Part shown: positions 51,878 to 61,388 of the stretch, piece by piece
Layout: every line of letters starts with the position of its first letter
Numbering within the stretch: position 1 is the stretch's first letter
Source of the DNA: Solicola gregarius
GTDB taxonomy: Bacteria > Actinomycetota > Actinomycetes > Propionibacteriales > Nocardioidaceae
DNA: 64,000 nucleotides
NCBI RefSeq assembly: GCF_025790165.1
Contig: NZ_CP094970.1
Location: 4,030,001 to 4,094,000 of the forward strand
Direction of reading: 5' to 3'
Notes under the pieces: generated by a model
What the model was told of the DNA's origin: nothing
The model's database searches: none
The model's input: only the letters and a program-made list of their open reading frames with translations
Position numbers and translations under genes: made by a program

Positions 51878-52930
51878 GTGTCGTCTCCTGCGCTTTCCGA
51901 CAGTCCGTTCCTGACCGCCTGCCGGCGGGAGAGACCCGCCCATGTTCCCGTGTGGTTCATGCGCCAGGCCGGCAGGTCGCTGCCCGAGTACCGCGCCGTA
52001 CGCGAAGGCGTCCCGATGCTCGAGGCGTGTGCCCGGCCCGACCTGATCGTCGAGATAACGATGCAGCCCGTACGCCGCTATGGCGTCGACGCGGCCGTCT
52101 TCTTCTCCGACATCGTGGTGCCGTTGAAGGCGATCGGCGTCGACCTCGACATCGTGCCGGGCACCGGCCCCGTGGTCGCGAACCCGATCCGATCCGCTGC
52201 CGGGGTCTCTCAACTGCGCGACCTGAGCCCCGACGACGTGACCTACGTCAGCGAGGCGGTCTCGGCGCTCACCGGCGAACTCGGGGCCACGCCGCTGATC
52301 GGCTTCGCCGGTGCGCCGTTCACGCTCGCGTCGTACCTCATCGAGGGCGGCCCCTCGCGCGACCACCGGCGTACGAAGGCGCTGATGTACGCCGAGCCGA
52401 AGCTGTGGCACGACCTGCTCGGCACGCTCGCGCGGATCGCCGGCGCGTTCCTACGCGTGCAGATCGAGGCCGGCGCGAGCGCGGTCCAGTTGTTCGACTC
52501 GTGGGCCGGTGCACTGTCGCCGTCGGACTACCGCGCGTACGTGCAGCCACACTCGGCGGCGGTCCTCGGCGAGGTTGCCGACCTCGGCGTACCGCGGATC
52601 CACTTCGGCGTCGGCACTGGCGAGCTGCTCGGCGCGATGGGGGAGGCGGGTGCCGAGGTCGTCGGCGTCGACTGGCGGGTGCCGCTCGACGAGGCGACGC
52701 AGCGCATCGGCCCACGACGCGCCGTCCAGGGCAACCTCGATCCGACGCTGCTGTTCGCCCCCACGGACGTCATGACTGACGCGGCGGCGCGGGTACTGGA
52801 TGCCGGGGCCGCCGCGCCCGGCCACGTCTTCAACCTCGGTCACGGGGTGTTGCCCGAGACCGACCCGGACGCGCTGTCGCGACTCGTCGACTTCGTGCAC
52901 GCGTACGACCCTGCCGAGACTCGCGCATGA
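51878..52930 (+). CDS. hemE: Uroporphyrinogen decarboxylase
   Basis: 350 residues from a GTG. Signature motifs are present: [19 protein letters not shown] near residue 24 and [18 protein letters not shown] near 145. The active-site aspartate lies in [10 protein letters not shown]. It removes four carboxyl groups from uroporphyrinogen III to give coproporphyrinogen III. The next gene starts within its stop codon (ATGA), giving a tightly coupled haem operon hemE-cgoX-chdC. The upstream AGGTCG/CGACCT inverted repeat at about 51831-51849 may be a weak operator. Confidence 0.97.
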   Translation: MSSPALSDSPFLTACRRERPAHVPVWFMRQAGRSLPEYRAVREGVPMLEACARPDLIVEITMQPVRRYGVDAAVFFSDIVVPLKAIGVDLDIVPGTGPVVANPIRSAAGVSQLRDLSPDDVTYVSEAVSALTGELGATPLIGFAGAPFTLASYLIEGGPSRDHRRTKALMYAEPKLWHDLLGTLARIAGAFLRVQIEAGASAVQLFDSWAGALSPSDYRAYVQPHSAAVLGEVADLGVPRIHFGVGTGELLGAMGEAGAEVVGVDWRVPLDEATQRIGPRRAVQGNLDPTLLFAPTDVMTDAAARVLDAGAAAPGHVFNLGHGVLPETDPDALSRLVDFVHAYDPAETRA

Positions 52931-54354
52931 GCGGAGCGGAGCGAACGCGCGTCGTCATCGTCGGGGGCGGTATCGCCGGAGCGGCGGCGGCCGAGGAGCT
53001 ACGCACGCTGCTGCCCGATGCGGAGCTACTCGTGCTGGAGGCGAGCGAGCGGGTCGGCGGCAAGCTGCACCGGGTCGAGCTGGCCGGCTCCACGATCGAC
53101 GTGGGCGCCGAAGCGATGCTCGCGCGGCGGCCCGAAGCGCTCGATCTCGCGACCCGGGTAGGGCTGCGGAGCGCCGTCATCCATCCGGCCACCACCAAGG
53201 CCGCGTTGTGGACCCGCGGCTCCCTACGACCGATGCCGCCGACCATCATGGGCGTACCGGCCGACCTCGACGCCCTCGCCGAGAGCGGCGTCGTCTCGCG
53301 GGTCGGCATGATCCGCGCGACCGTACAGCGCCGACAGACGCCGGTCGCCGACGATGTCTCGGTCGGCGACTACGTGGCGTCCCAGCTGGGCGACGAGGTC
53401 TGCGACCGCCTGCTCGAGCCGCTGTTGGGCGGGGTGTACGCCGGGCACGCGCGTTCGCTGTCGTTGCGTGCTGCCGCGCCGCAGATCGCCGCGCTCGCCG
53501 AACGCGACGGCTCTCTGGTCGAGGCGGCCGCGCAGGTGTACGGCGAGCGGCCCGCTTCGGGCGGCCAGGTGTTCGCCGGTCTGCGCAGCGGTGTCGGCCA
53601 GCTCGTACCCGCGGCGCTGGAGGCGTCGGGCGCGACCGTACGCAGCGGCGCGACCGTACGTGAGCTGCACCGCGTCGAGTCGGGAGGCTGGCACCTCGTC
53701 GTCGGTCCGACGACCGGTGTCGAGCGCATCTACGCCGACGCGGTCGTGCTCGCGACGCCCGCGGCGCCGACGGCGCGGCTGCTGTCTGCGCATGCGAGCG
53801 TTGCGGCAGCCGAGCTGGGTGCGATCGAGTACGCGAGCATGGCGATCGTCTCGCTGGCCGTACCCCGCTTCGCGATCGGCGGGCTGCCGGACTCGTCGGG
53901 CTTCCTGGTGCCCCCGATCGACGGTCGGGCGATCAAGGCGGCGACGATCTCCTCACGCAAATGGGGGTGGCTCGACGAGGCATCGGGCGACCTCGTCGTC
54001 CTGCGGGCATCGCTCGGCCGCGCAGGTGAGGCCGAGCTGCTGCAGCGCACCGACGCCGAGCTGGTCGCGCTTGCGGTCGGCGACCTGCACGAGGCGGTCG
54101 GGCTGAGCGGTCAACCGGTTGACTCCCATGTGCAGCGCTGGGGTGGGGCATTGCCGCAGTACGCCGTCGGTCACCTCGACCGCGTACGACGCATCGACGA
54201 TTCGCTGGCCGGTGTGCCCGGTGTCGAGGTGTGCGGTGCCGCGTACGCGGGGGTCGGCATCCCGGCGGTGATCGCGACCGCGCGAGCCGCCGCGGCACGG
54301 GCGGCCGACCACCTGGCGAAGCTTTCGGCCGCCGGGGAGAGAATGATGCCATGA
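52927..54354 (+). CDS. cgoX: Coproporphyrinogen III oxidase (HemY/HemG type)
   Basis: 475 residues. It has the FAD fold [17 protein letters not shown] and the second glycine-rich block [24 protein letters not shown]. The C-terminal FAD motif is [26 protein letters not shown]. In actinobacteria and firmicutes this enzyme oxidises coproporphyrinogen III to coproporphyrin III in the terminal haem route. It is overlapped on both sides by 4 bp, so hemE, cgoX and chdC are translationally coupled. The older annotation is protoporphyrinogen oxidase (hemG/hemY). Confidence 0.93.
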   Translation: MSGAERTRVVIVGGGIAGAAAAEELRTLLPDAELLVLEASERVGGKLHRVELAGSTIDVGAEAMLARRPEALDLATRVGLRSAVIHPATTKAALWTRGSLRPMPPTIMGVPADLDALAESGVVSRVGMIRATVQRRQTPVADDVSVGDYVASQLGDEVCDRLLEPLLGGVYAGHARSLSLRAAAPQIAALAERDGSLVEAAAQVYGERPASGGQVFAGLRSGVGQLVPAALEASGATVRSGATVRELHRVESGGWHLVVGPTTGVERIYADAVVLATPAAPTARLLSAHASVAAAELGAIEYASMAIVSLAVPRFAIGGLPDSSGFLVPPIDGRAIKAATISSRKWGWLDEASGDLVVLRASLGRAGEAELLQRTDAELVALAVGDLHEAVGLSGQPVDSHVQRWGGALPQYAVGHLDRVRRIDDSLAGVPGVEVCGAAYAGVGIPAVIATARAAAARAADHLAKLSAAGERMMP

Positions 54355-55058
54355 CCCGCACACCGAACGCCGGCAAGCGCGCCAAGGACATCAACGACAC
54401 CATCCGCTACACGATGTGGTCGGTGTTTCGGCTGCGTGAGCAGATCGGTGAGGGCGAGCGCTCCTGGCTCGCGCAGCCGGTCGAGGAGCTCTTCGAGCAG
54501 CTCGAGCGCAAGGACATCGCGATCCGCGGCACCTACGACGTGAGTGGCCTGCGCGCCGACGCCGACCTGATGATCTGGTGGCACTCTGAGTCGTCCGATG
54601 CGTTGCAGGACGCGTACAACGCGTTCCGGGCATCGGGTCTCGGCCGGCGTATGGATCCGGTCTGGTCGCAGCTCGCGGTGCACCGGCCGGCGGAGTTCAA
54701 CAAGTCGCACGTGCCGGCGTTCATGGCCGACGAGGAGGCGCGCGCGTACCTCTGCGTGTACCCGTTCGTGCGGTCCTACGAGTGGTATCTGCTGCCCGAC
54801 GAGGACCGCCGCGACATGCTGCGTGAGCACGGCATGCAGGCGCGCGACTATCCCGACGTGCGCGCGAACACGGTGCCGGCGTTCGCGCTCGGCGACTACG
54901 AGTGGATCCTCGCGTTCGAGGCCGATGAGCTCCATCGTCTGTCCGATCTGATGCGCGAGCTGCGCGCGAGCCGGGCGCGCCGTCACGTACGCGAGGAGAT
55001 CCCGTTCTACACGGGGCGTCGCCGCCCGATAGGCGAGATCGTCGCGAGCCTGCCGTAG
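54351..55058 (+). CDS. chdC: Coproheme decarboxylase (HemQ, chlorite dismutase-like)
   Basis: 235 residues of the Cld/HemQ fold. Notable segments are [51 protein letters not shown] and [18 protein letters not shown]. The tyrosine-containing stretch and the histidine of REHG fit the actinobacterial coproheme decarboxylases, which make haem b from coproheme with hydrogen peroxide. It starts inside the cgoX stop (ATGA) and completes the coproporphyrin-dependent pathway together with the two upstream genes. Ferrochelatase is outside the window. Confidence 0.95.
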   Translation: MTRTPNAGKRAKDINDTIRYTMWSVFRLREQIGEGERSWLAQPVEELFEQLERKDIAIRGTYDVSGLRADADLMIWWHSESSDALQDAYNAFRASGLGRRMDPVWSQLAVHRPAEFNKSHVPAFMADEEARAYLCVYPFVRSYEWYLLPDEDRRDMLREHGMQARDYPDVRANTVPAFALGDYEWILAFEADELHRLSDLMRELRASRARRHVREEIPFYTGRRRPIGEIVASLP

Positions 55059-55073
55059 GTATCATCCGCCACC

Positions 55074-55592
55074 ATGATCTCCCTGCCGAGCACGCCGCAA
55101 CTGCGCTGGCCGACCACTGATGTCCGGACGTCTTACCTCACCGGAGAACAGGCGGACTGCCTGCTTCGCACGACCGATACCGACTGGTTGGGCGCGGCGA
55201 GCGACGACTTCGACGGCTTCGTGGAGGTGCGGCGCGGCATCCGCACCCGATGGGGCGTTCCGTCGACGGTCTACTGGTACACCGCCGGCGAGCACTACCT
55301 TGGCACCTTGGTGATCCGGCACGAGCTGACGCCAGAGCTGCATGAGACGGGCGGCCACATCGGCTACCACGTGGTTGCGCCGTGGCGCCGGCAAGGACAC
55401 GCGACGAGGATGCTTGCGGCGGGACTCTCGCACTGTCGGGAGCTCGGTCTCGACCGGGCACTGCTGACGTGCACGCCCGACAACGAGCCGTCGCGACGGG
55501 TGATCCTCGCCAATGGCGGAGTCGCGGACGGTCACGCCGGCGGCGAGGACCGGTTCTGGATCACGATCGGCTCTGGCGACGAGCGCAACTAG
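55074..55592 (+). CDS. GNAT family N-acetyltransferase
   Basis: 172 residues. The acetyl-CoA binding motif is GYHVVAPWRRQGHATRMLAAGL, and a later strand is DRALLTCTPDNEPSRRVILANGG. These are hallmarks of GNAT enzymes. It starts 15 bp after chdC and may be on the haem operon transcript, but no functional link is apparent. The substrate is unknown. Confidence 0.85.
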   Translation: MISLPSTPQLRWPTTDVRTSYLTGEQADCLLRTTDTDWLGAASDDFDGFVEVRRGIRTRWGVPSTVYWYTAGEHYLGTLVIRHELTPELHETGGHIGYHVVAPWRRQGHATRMLAAGLSHCRELGLDRALLTCTPDNEPSRRVILANGGVADGHAGGEDRFWITIGSGDERN

Positions 55593-55798
55593 CGCAACGA
55601 GCCTGCGCCCGCTGACCGGCCACACGTCGAAGCCGCGCGGCGGGCATCAAATCGGATGACAATGTGCATGGGTGCGTCATGCTCCCGGTGGCGGCAGCAT
55701 GCGAGGTGTCGGCCGCGAGGAGGCCGGCGCACCTGCAGATCTCGGACGTACGAACCGTAGAGCGGTCGACCGCCGCTCGTGACCGAGGAGCACCCGTC

Positions 55799-56446
55799 AT
55801 GTCACTGGCCCGCGTCCAGCACATCTCTGTCTCGCTCGACGGTTTCGGCACCGGAGAGGGGCAGACCCGCGAAGCGCCGTTCGGTCACGCGGGCGAACGG
55901 CTGCACGAGTGGATGTTCGGCACTCGGACCTGGCACGAACGGGTCGGCGAGCCGGGCGGCAGCGGCGGGGTCGACGATGCCTTCGCGGGGTTGTTCGAGG
56001 CCGGTATCGGCGCCGAGATCATGGGATCACACAAGTTCGGACCCACCGGGTGGCAGGACGACCCGGAGTGGACGGGGTGGTGGGGTGCCAACCCGCCGTT
56101 CCACACGCCGGTCTTCGTGCTGACCCACCACCCGCGCGAGCCGATCGAGATGGAGGGCGGCACCACCTTCCACTTCCTCGACGCCGCGCCCGACGACGCA
56201 CTGCGGACGGCTCGTCAGGCCGCGGACGGCAAGGACATACGTCTGGGCGGGGGTCCGACGATGGTCCGCGACTTCCTGGCCGCCGGGCTCGTCGACCACA
56301 TGCACGTCGTGGTCGTCCCGATCCTGCTCGGCCGGGGCGTACGCCTGTGGGACGGTCTCGAGGGGCTCGAGAGGGACTACCAGGTCGAGGCCACCTCGTC
56401 GCCGAGCGGCGTCACCCACCTGACCTTCACGCGTACGAGCGCCTGA
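55799..56446 (+). CDS. RibD C-terminal/dihydrofolate reductase-like protein
   Basis: 215 residues from the ATG at 55799 (GAGGAG upstream). It has the RibD-C fold: an N-terminal HISVSLDGFGTG strand, a GSHKF nucleotide-site region, and GKDIRLGGGPTMVRDFLAAGLVDHMHVVVVPILLGRG near the end. This domain reduces riboflavin precursors or similar substrates with NADPH. The member is the first of two tandem paralogues. Stand-alone members have no established substrate. It is probably cytoplasmic. Confidence 0.83.
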   Translation: MSLARVQHISVSLDGFGTGEGQTREAPFGHAGERLHEWMFGTRTWHERVGEPGGSGGVDDAFAGLFEAGIGAEIMGSHKFGPTGWQDDPEWTGWWGANPPFHTPVFVLTHHPREPIEMEGGTTFHFLDAAPDDALRTARQAADGKDIRLGGGPTMVRDFLAAGLVDHMHVVVVPILLGRGVRLWDGLEGLERDYQVEATSSPSGVTHLTFTRTSA

Positions 56447-56509
56447 GCCGCTGCCCGGCGTGCGAGCGGGCGGCGCAACCACCAATCCGAGCAGACGGGA
56501 ACGTTTCCG

Positions 56510-57082
56510 ATGTCCACATCACGACTCGATATGTCCATGTCCCTGGACGGATACATCGCCGACTCCAACGACTACCTCGGCGGCGGCGACGACCACCGCT
56601 TGCACAACTGGTTCGCTCCGGGCGGCGAGTACGCCGAGCCGGCCGGCGCCGCGGGTGAGCTGATCGCCGAGCTGGGCGAGGCCGGCGCGGTCGTCGCCGG
56701 CCGGCGTACCGCCGAGCTGATGGATCATTGGGGTGGTGACCACAACGGGATGCCGATCTTCGTGCCGAGTCACCGTCCCCCCGCCCCGGCAGCGCGCTGG
56801 GGGTATCCGCTCGTCACGTACGTGAACGACGGGATCGCGAGTGCGATGAAGCAGGCCAAGGACGCCGCGGGCGACCGTCACGTGCACGTGGTCGGTGGGT
56901 ACACCGCGCGTACTGCACTCGAGGCGGGCGTACTCGACGAGATCCAGATCCATCTGGTCCCGGTGCTGCTCGGCGACGGTCACGGGTTGTTCGACGTGCT
57001 CGGGACGCACATCGAGCTGGACATCGTTCGAGTCATCGACACTCCCGAGGCCACCCACATCCGGTACCGCGTACGGAACTGA
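56510..57082 (+). CDS. RibD C-terminal/dihydrofolate reductase-like protein, paralogue
   Basis: 190 residues. It shares the fold of the preceding gene: MSMSLDGYIADSNDYLGGGDD at the N-terminus, and HVHVVGGYTARTALEAGVLDEIQIHLVPVLLGDGHGLFDVL. The tandem pair probably arose by duplication but has diverged (shared VPVLLG-type core, different N-terminal half). An NADPH-dependent reductase activity is inferred from fold only. The 3' end faces msrB. Confidence 0.83.
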   Translation: MSTSRLDMSMSLDGYIADSNDYLGGGDDHRLHNWFAPGGEYAEPAGAAGELIAELGEAGAVVAGRRTAELMDHWGGDHNGMPIFVPSHRPPAPAARWGYPLVTYVNDGIASAMKQAKDAAGDRHVHVVGGYTARTALEAGVLDEIQIHLVPVLLGDGHGLFDVLGTHIELDIVRVIDTPEATHIRYRVRN

Positions 57083-57098
57083 GCGCCGTGGTCAGGGA

Positions 57099-57509
57099 CT
57101 ACTGGTCCGTCGCCGGATCCAGCCGCAACGCGACGCCGTTGATGCAGAAGCGCTGATCGGTCGGGGTCGGATGCCCCTCACCCTCGAACACGTGCCCCAG
57201 GTGTGATCCGCACCTCGCGCAGCGCACCTCGACACGCTTCATGCCGAGCGAGGTGTCCTCGATGTACTCCACGCGGTCTTCGGCGAGCGGGGTCCAGAAG
57301 GACGGCCAGCCACAGTGGGCATCGAACTTCGTCTCGCTCGAGAACAGCTCGGCGCCACAGGCGCGGCACGCGTACACACCCGTCGTCTCGTCGGTCTCGT
57401 ACGCGCTGCTGAACGGGCGTTCCGTGCCGGCTTTGCGCAACACGTCGTACTCCTGCGCGCTCAGCTCTGCGTGCCACTCTTCGTCTGTCTTCGTCACGTC
57501 GTACGCCAT
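57099..57509 (-). CDS. msrB: Peptide methionine-R-sulfoxide reductase
   Basis: 136 residues from the ATG at 57509 (GGAGG upstream). Two CxxC pairs, CRACG and CARCG, bind zinc; the catalytic cysteine is in RFCINGVAL near the C-terminus. HCGWPSFW is the substrate-pocket signature. It reduces R-methionine sulfoxide in proteins, with thioredoxin as donor. No MsrA neighbour is seen. A palindrome lies immediately upstream at 57538-57600. Confidence 0.95.
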   Translation of the reverse strand: MAYDVTKTDEEWHAELSAQEYDVLRKAGTERPFSSAYETDETTGVYACRACGAELFSSETKFDAHCGWPSFWTPLAEDRVEYIEDTSLGMKRVEVRCARCGSHLGHVFEGEGHPTPTDQRFCINGVALRLDPATDQ

Positions 57510-57537
57510 ACCTCCAGCGTACGTCGGTACCGTCCGT

Positions 57538-57600
57538 TCGCGAATGGCGCAAGTTCGTTGCTCAGGCGGCCTGACTGCAACGAATCTGCGCCACTCGCGA
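57538..57600. repeat. Single-copy palindromic element
   Basis: TCGCGAATGGCGCAAGTTCG-type left arm (57538-57560) and right arm (57578-57600) match at 20 of 23 positions. The loop holds a further TCAGG/CCTGA stem. The element lies 9 bp downstream of the stop of the gene at 57610 and 28 bp upstream of msrB. It resembles the other palindromes in size and position but not in sequence. Confidence 0.7.
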
Positions 57601-57609
57601 GAATACGGG

Positions 57610-58137
57610 CTACATGCCGTCGACGCCTTCGCCCGCGCCGGCGCTCTGCTCGTCGAGCGTCTCGTGTTCGAGCAGGTGCAGGCACGGCACCTCGAGCTTG
57701 CGGCGCGACCGCGAGGTCCAGTCGAGGTGGAAGAACTCCGACACGACATGCGGCTCGGTGAGGATGATCGCCTCGTTGCCGTCGACCTTCTTGATGAGCG
57801 ACGCGAGCGCACGTACCGGATCGTCGCGGGTGAGCTGGGCGGTTGTCTGCTGCCGGCGCCCCTGCAGCAGCGCGACGCTCGCGTCGAGCTCTGTCTGCGC
57901 CGTGTGGTCGATGCTCTCCTGGATCATCTCGACCTCGCTGGAGTCGGGCGAGACGACGGGAACGAGCTCCGGTCCGCCGAGTGCGCCGAGCGAGGTGGTG
58001 AGCTGGCCGGCGGCATCCTCGACCGGCATCACCAGGTGATAGCGGACGGGTTCGTCGATTGCCTCGTGGAGTCCGACGATCTGGTCGGCATCGACATCGG
58101 TGAGCTGATGTTCGATCAGCAGAGCGACGTTGTACAT
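57610..58137 (-). CDS. Hypothetical conserved protein
   Basis: 175 residues from the ATG at 58137 (GAGGAAGG upstream). The first half (MYNVALLIEHQLTDVDADQIVGLHE) and the motif IILTEPHVVSEFFHLDWTSR in the second half suggest an alpha/beta fold reminiscent of stress-protein or host-attachment/eRF1-like families. The resemblance is weak and I cannot name it. No membrane segment is present. It lies 43 bp downstream of the ligase on the same strand. Confidence 0.6.
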   Translation of the reverse strand: MYNVALLIEHQLTDVDADQIVGLHEAIDEPVRYHLVMPVEDAAGQLTTSLGALGGPELVPVVSPDSSEVEMIQESIDHTAQTELDASVALLQGRRQQTTAQLTRDDPVRALASLIKKVDGNEAIILTEPHVVSEFFHLDWTSRSRRKLEVPCLHLLEHETLDEQSAGAGEGVDGM

Positions 58138-58180
58138 CGGGTATCCCTTCCTCGCACGGAGGTTCCCCCTACCGTGAACT

Positions 58181-59287
58181 TTACCCCTGCTTGCCGGCGG
58201 ATCGGAGCACGTCGGAAAGATCGTACGAGACGACCTCCTCGAGTTGTTCGTAGGTGCACGACTCGGGGTCACGATCGGTCCGCCAGCGCTTGAACTGGGT
58301 GGTGTGGCGGAACCTCGTGCCCTCGAGGTGGTCGTAGCCGACCTCGGCCACGAGCCGTGGTTCGAGTGGTACGAACGAGAGGTCCTTGCCGGCGTTCCAC
58401 CGGCTCTCCCCGCCCGGCCGGCGATCACCTGCGGTGTTCGCGGCGTCGGAGGAATCCTCGCCGGCATAAGCTCCCCAAGGATGCTCAGCCATGGGGGTTC
58501 GAATCTTGTCGAGTAACCCGATCATCTCGGCGCGCACCTCGGCGCGGAACGACGCGCTCACGCCGACGTGCTGGAGGGTGCCGCGGTCGTCGTACAGCCC
58601 GAGCAGCAGCGAGCCGAGGAGAGGTTTGTCCGGCGTGGACGTCTTGTGCAGCCGATAGCCCGCGACGACGACGTCGGCCGTACGGGTGTGTTTGATCTTC
58701 AGCATGCTCCGCTCGCCCGGCGCGTACGTCGAGTCGACCAGCTTGGCGACGACCCCGTCGAGGCCGGCGCCCTCGAACTGGTCGAACCACGCGTTCGCCT
58801 CGTCGGCGTCGAGGGTGACCGGCGTGAGGTACACCGGTGGCTCGACGGCGCCGAAGATCTCGGCGAGCCGCTCGCGTCGGCGTGCATAAGGCGTCTGGAG
58901 CAGGCTGTCGTCGCCGTCGGCGAGTAGGTCGAATGCGATGTAGGACGCCGGTGTCTCCGTGGCAAGGAGGTTGACCCGTGACTCCGCCGGATGGATGCGG
59001 TTGAGGAGGTACTCGAACTCCAGCCGGCCCTCGTGCACGATCACGACCTCGCCGTCGAGGACGCAGCGCTCGGGTAGGGCCGACTCGGCGATCGCGCGAG
59101 CGACCTCGGGGAAGTACCGCGTGAGGGGTTTGGTCGAGCGGGCGTACAGCTCGACGGAGTCGCCGTCGCGGAACACGATGCACCGGAAGCCGTCCCACTT
59201 CGGCTCGTACGCGTAGCTGCCCGTCGGTATGCGAGCAACCGACTTGGCGAGCATCGGCTTGAGCGGGGGTTCGAGCGGCAGGGTCAT
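58181..59287 (-). CDS. ligC: ATP-dependent DNA ligase (LigC type)
   Basis: 368 residues. The nucleotidyl-transfer lysine is K30 in EPKWDGFR. Further motifs are VLDGEVVIVHEG, FDLLADG, LDGVVAKLVDS and MLKIKHTRTADVVVAGY. The C-terminal OB-fold region ends in TQFKRWRTDRDPESC. The length and lack of polymerase or nuclease domains match mycobacterial LigC, which seals breaks in an alternative repair pathway with Ku-independent or backup roles. Its start overlaps the preceding reductase stop (ATGA). Confidence 0.9.
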   Translation of the reverse strand: MTLPLEPPLKPMLAKSVARIPTGSYAYEPKWDGFRCIVFRDGDSVELYARSTKPLTRYFPEVARAIAESALPERCVLDGEVVIVHEGRLEFEYLLNRIHPAESRVNLLATETPASYIAFDLLADGDDSLLQTPYARRRERLAEIFGAVEPPVYLTPVTLDADEANAWFDQFEGAGLDGVVAKLVDSTYAPGERSMLKIKHTRTADVVVAGYRLHKTSTPDKPLLGSLLLGLYDDRGTLQHVGVSASFRAEVRAEMIGLLDKIRTPMAEHPWGAYAGEDSSDAANTAGDRRPGGESRWNAGKDLSFVPLEPRLVAEVGYDHLEGTRFRHTTQFKRWRTDRDPESCTYEQLEEVVSYDLSDVLRSAGKQG

Positions 59288-60018
59288 GTGGTGCTCCGGT
59301 CACGTACGTAACGGGCGAGTAGGACGTCATCCTCGTACAGCAGGTGCTCGAGGCGCAGTCGGCGGTCGACGGCGACCGAGCCGATCGCGATACGTGGTGC
59401 ACCGTCGGCGGCGAGACGCGGTGCGATGGTCAGGCAGAGCTCGTCGACCACGTCGGCCTCGACGAGCGCGCCGAACAGGGACGGCCCGCCCTCGCACAAG
59501 ACCCGGTTGAGACCGCGCTCGGACAGCGCCGGGCGGATCGCCGCAAGGTCGACCGTCTGCTCACCTACGACGACGACGTCGCAGTGCTCGCGTACGTGCG
59601 CGAGCCGGTCGGCGGGAGCGGCAGCTGAGGTGATCACGATCGTCGGTGCGGCGGTGGAGTCCTTGCGAACGAGGGCCTCGGGCAGGTCGAGCGAGGCGCT
59701 GACGACGGCGATCGGCGGCCGCGGCGCGAGTCCGAGCGACTCCCGCAGGGCCCCGTCGACCTCGTCGGGCCGCACCGGCTCGTACCCCTCGTGCCGGGTG
59801 GTGCCCGCGCCGACGAGGATCACGTCGGCCAGGCTGCGCAGGATCGCGAAGACGCGCCGGTCGATCTCGGGGGAGATGCCCGCGGACAATCCGCTGGCGC
59901 TCGTGGCAGCGCCGTCGACAGTGGACACGAAGTTCGCGCGCACCCACGTACGGCCGTCGGGATAGGCGTACGCCTCGATGAGCCCGTCGCGGTCGGGCAC
60001 CGGCGAGATGAACGACAT
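59284..60018 (-). CDS. RibD C-terminal-like pyrimidine reductase
   Basis: 244 residues from the ATG at 60018. Motifs: GRTWVRANFVSTVDGAATSASGLSAGIS at the N-terminus, VILVGAGTTRHEGYEPVRP, and LNRVLCEGGPSLFGALVEADVVDELCLTIAP. These match the RibD reductase domain, the third such protein within 5 kb. It overlaps the ligase gene by 4 bp. Because it is coupled to a DNA ligase, its native role may not be riboflavin synthesis. Confidence 0.85.
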   Translation of the reverse strand: MSFISPVPDRDGLIEAYAYPDGRTWVRANFVSTVDGAATSASGLSAGISPEIDRRVFAILRSLADVILVGAGTTRHEGYEPVRPDEVDGALRESLGLAPRPPIAVVSASLDLPEALVRKDSTAAPTIVITSAAAPADRLAHVREHCDVVVVGEQTVDLAAIRPALSERGLNRVLCEGGPSLFGALVEADVVDELCLTIAPRLAADGAPRIAIGSVAVDRRLRLEHLLYEDDVLLARYVRDRSTT

Positions 60019-60076
60019 GGCCCCGATCCTGCCAGGCCGCACCGCCCGCCGTCCCGGGACCCGCGGGGCGAGGACG

Positions 60077-60874
60077 TCAGGCGGACAGAGCTCCGGGCAC
60101 GAGGACCTCCGCGCCGTCGCCTGACGTGCCGGGTGCGGCGACGCGTGTCACGGCGGCGGTACGGCTCGTGACGTCGAGTCGAGCGAAGATGTTGACGAGG
60201 TGGGTACGGACAGTGCCCTCGGAGATGCTCATCCTGCGAGCGATCTGTCTGTTGGTGTGGCCGAGCCCGACGAGCTCGAGGAGCTGCCGCTGCCGGGGCG
60301 TCAGGGCGGTTTCGACGCGTAGGCGGCGTATCGCTGCGGCACGGTACGCCTCGGCGACGTGCGGGCGCAGCAGGGCGAACAGGAGGCGGTCTCGTTCGTC
60401 GAAGCTCGCGCCCGGTCCTCGGAATGCGATCAGCCGTACGGAGCGTCCGGGCCCGTCGGGCGCGCACATCATCATCTCGTGGTCGACACCGTAGGCAGTG
60501 TCGATGTACATGCCCGTCGCACGCCATTGCCGGAGCGAGAAGAAGTCCGACAACAGGGTCACGCTGGTGTAGTCGCCGGAGAGGTCGTAGTAGGAGCAGT
60601 AGGCCGACCAGTAGTGCCGCCAGAAGGCCTCGTCCTCCGGGTCACGCTGGCCCGGACTCGCATCCACGAACTCGGACTCGTCCAGGCACTGCTTCAGGTA
60701 GTGGGTCTCGGTCAGGGTGTCGACGCCGTTGAACGACAGGTCGTCGCATCCGATCAGGTCCTTCAGCCGATGCAGGAACGGCCACGGTAGTCCCGGCCCG
60801 GGGTCCTCGTGGACCAGCGTGACCAGCTCGCCGAGGGCGCCGATGTCGTGCTCGCCGAGGTTTGTCGCAGACAT
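60077..60874 (-). CDS. LuxR family transcriptional regulator
   Basis: 265 residues. The C-terminal helix-turn-helix (TPRQRQLLELVGLGHTNRQIARRMSISEGTVRTHLVNIF) is of the LuxR/GerE type. The N-terminal 190 residues form a soluble alpha/beta sensor-like domain (a GAF-like fold is possible) with an aromatic-rich segment AFWRHYWSAYCSYYDL. No receiver domain or Walker motif is present. It is divergent from the small secreted protein gene, whose upstream region holds a short palindrome. The target and signal are unknown. Confidence 0.85.
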   Translation of the reverse strand: MSATNLGEHDIGALGELVTLVHEDPGPGLPWPFLHRLKDLIGCDDLSFNGVDTLTETHYLKQCLDESEFVDASPGQRDPEDEAFWRHYWSAYCSYYDLSGDYTSVTLLSDFFSLRQWRATGMYIDTAYGVDHEMMMCAPDGPGRSVRLIAFRGPGASFDERDRLLFALLRPHVAEAYRAAAIRRLRVETALTPRQRQLLELVGLGHTNRQIARRMSISEGTVRTHLVNIFARLDVTSRTAAVTRVAAPGTSGDGAEVLVPGALSA

Positions 60875-61010
60875 GAGCGCTCATTCCGATGGGAGAGGTC
60901 CCGTTGCCTCCATCATGCGCCTCATCGGGGCGCCGGACCATACGTAGTTGCGCAGATGGCGGTGGGCCCAAGGACGCGGAACAGTCGGTGTGGTCCAGCG
61001 AAGCACCCGA

Positions 61011-61023
61011 TCGGACGGTCCGA
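61011..61023. promoter_or_regulatory. Short palindrome upstream of small secreted protein
   Basis: TCGGAC-G-GTCCGA, a perfect 6-bp inverted repeat with one central base, 30 bp before the ATG at 61054. It may be the binding site of the divergent LuxR regulator. Confidence 0.35.
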
Positions 61024-61053
61024 GACCGCCGTCAGAGGAAACCAGGAAGCACC

Positions 61054-61356
61054 ATGTTCAAGAAGTCAGCATTTGCCGCCATCGCCATCGCGACGGCCGC
61101 GACACTCACGCCGTCGCCGTCGTCGGCGTTCATCCCGAGACCGTACTATCCGGTGTCCGAGCTCGACGAGGCCTCCGCCAAGGCGTTCGATCCTTCGGAG
61201 ACCGTGTCTCGCATCACCGCCGCCTCTCGGAGCGACGTCGCCCAGCCACGACGCTCTCATCGCGTGACCGTCGTGTTCGACCGCGAGGTGCCGGCCGAGC
61301 CGGCGAGCCCGCGCGGGGAGCGCCGGCTCGACCTGAGATGCGCCGTCGCCCGCTGA
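61054..61356 (+). CDS. Small secreted protein of unknown function
   Basis: 100 residues from the ATG at 61054 (AGGAAG upstream). A signal peptide, MFKKSAFAAIAIATAATLTPSPSSAF, ends near residue 25 with an SSA|F-like cleavage site. The mature part is hydrophilic, with RPYYPVSELDEASAKAFD and a basic C-terminal half. One cysteine is near the end. I do not recognise the family. The gene faces the chelatase gene and is divergent from the LuxR gene. Confidence 0.6.
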   Translation: MFKKSAFAAIAIATAATLTPSPSSAFIPRPYYPVSELDEASAKAFDPSETVSRITAASRSDVAQPRRSHRVTVVFDREVPAEPASPRGERRLDLRCAVAR

Positions 61357-61388
61357 GCCGATCGGCGTCGACGGGCGCGTGCGGGATC

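Noticed and set aside
58490-58512. T-loop-like GGTTCGAATC suggesting a tRNA
   Set aside because: It lies within the DNA ligase coding sequence and no acceptor stem or anticodon arm can be formed around it.
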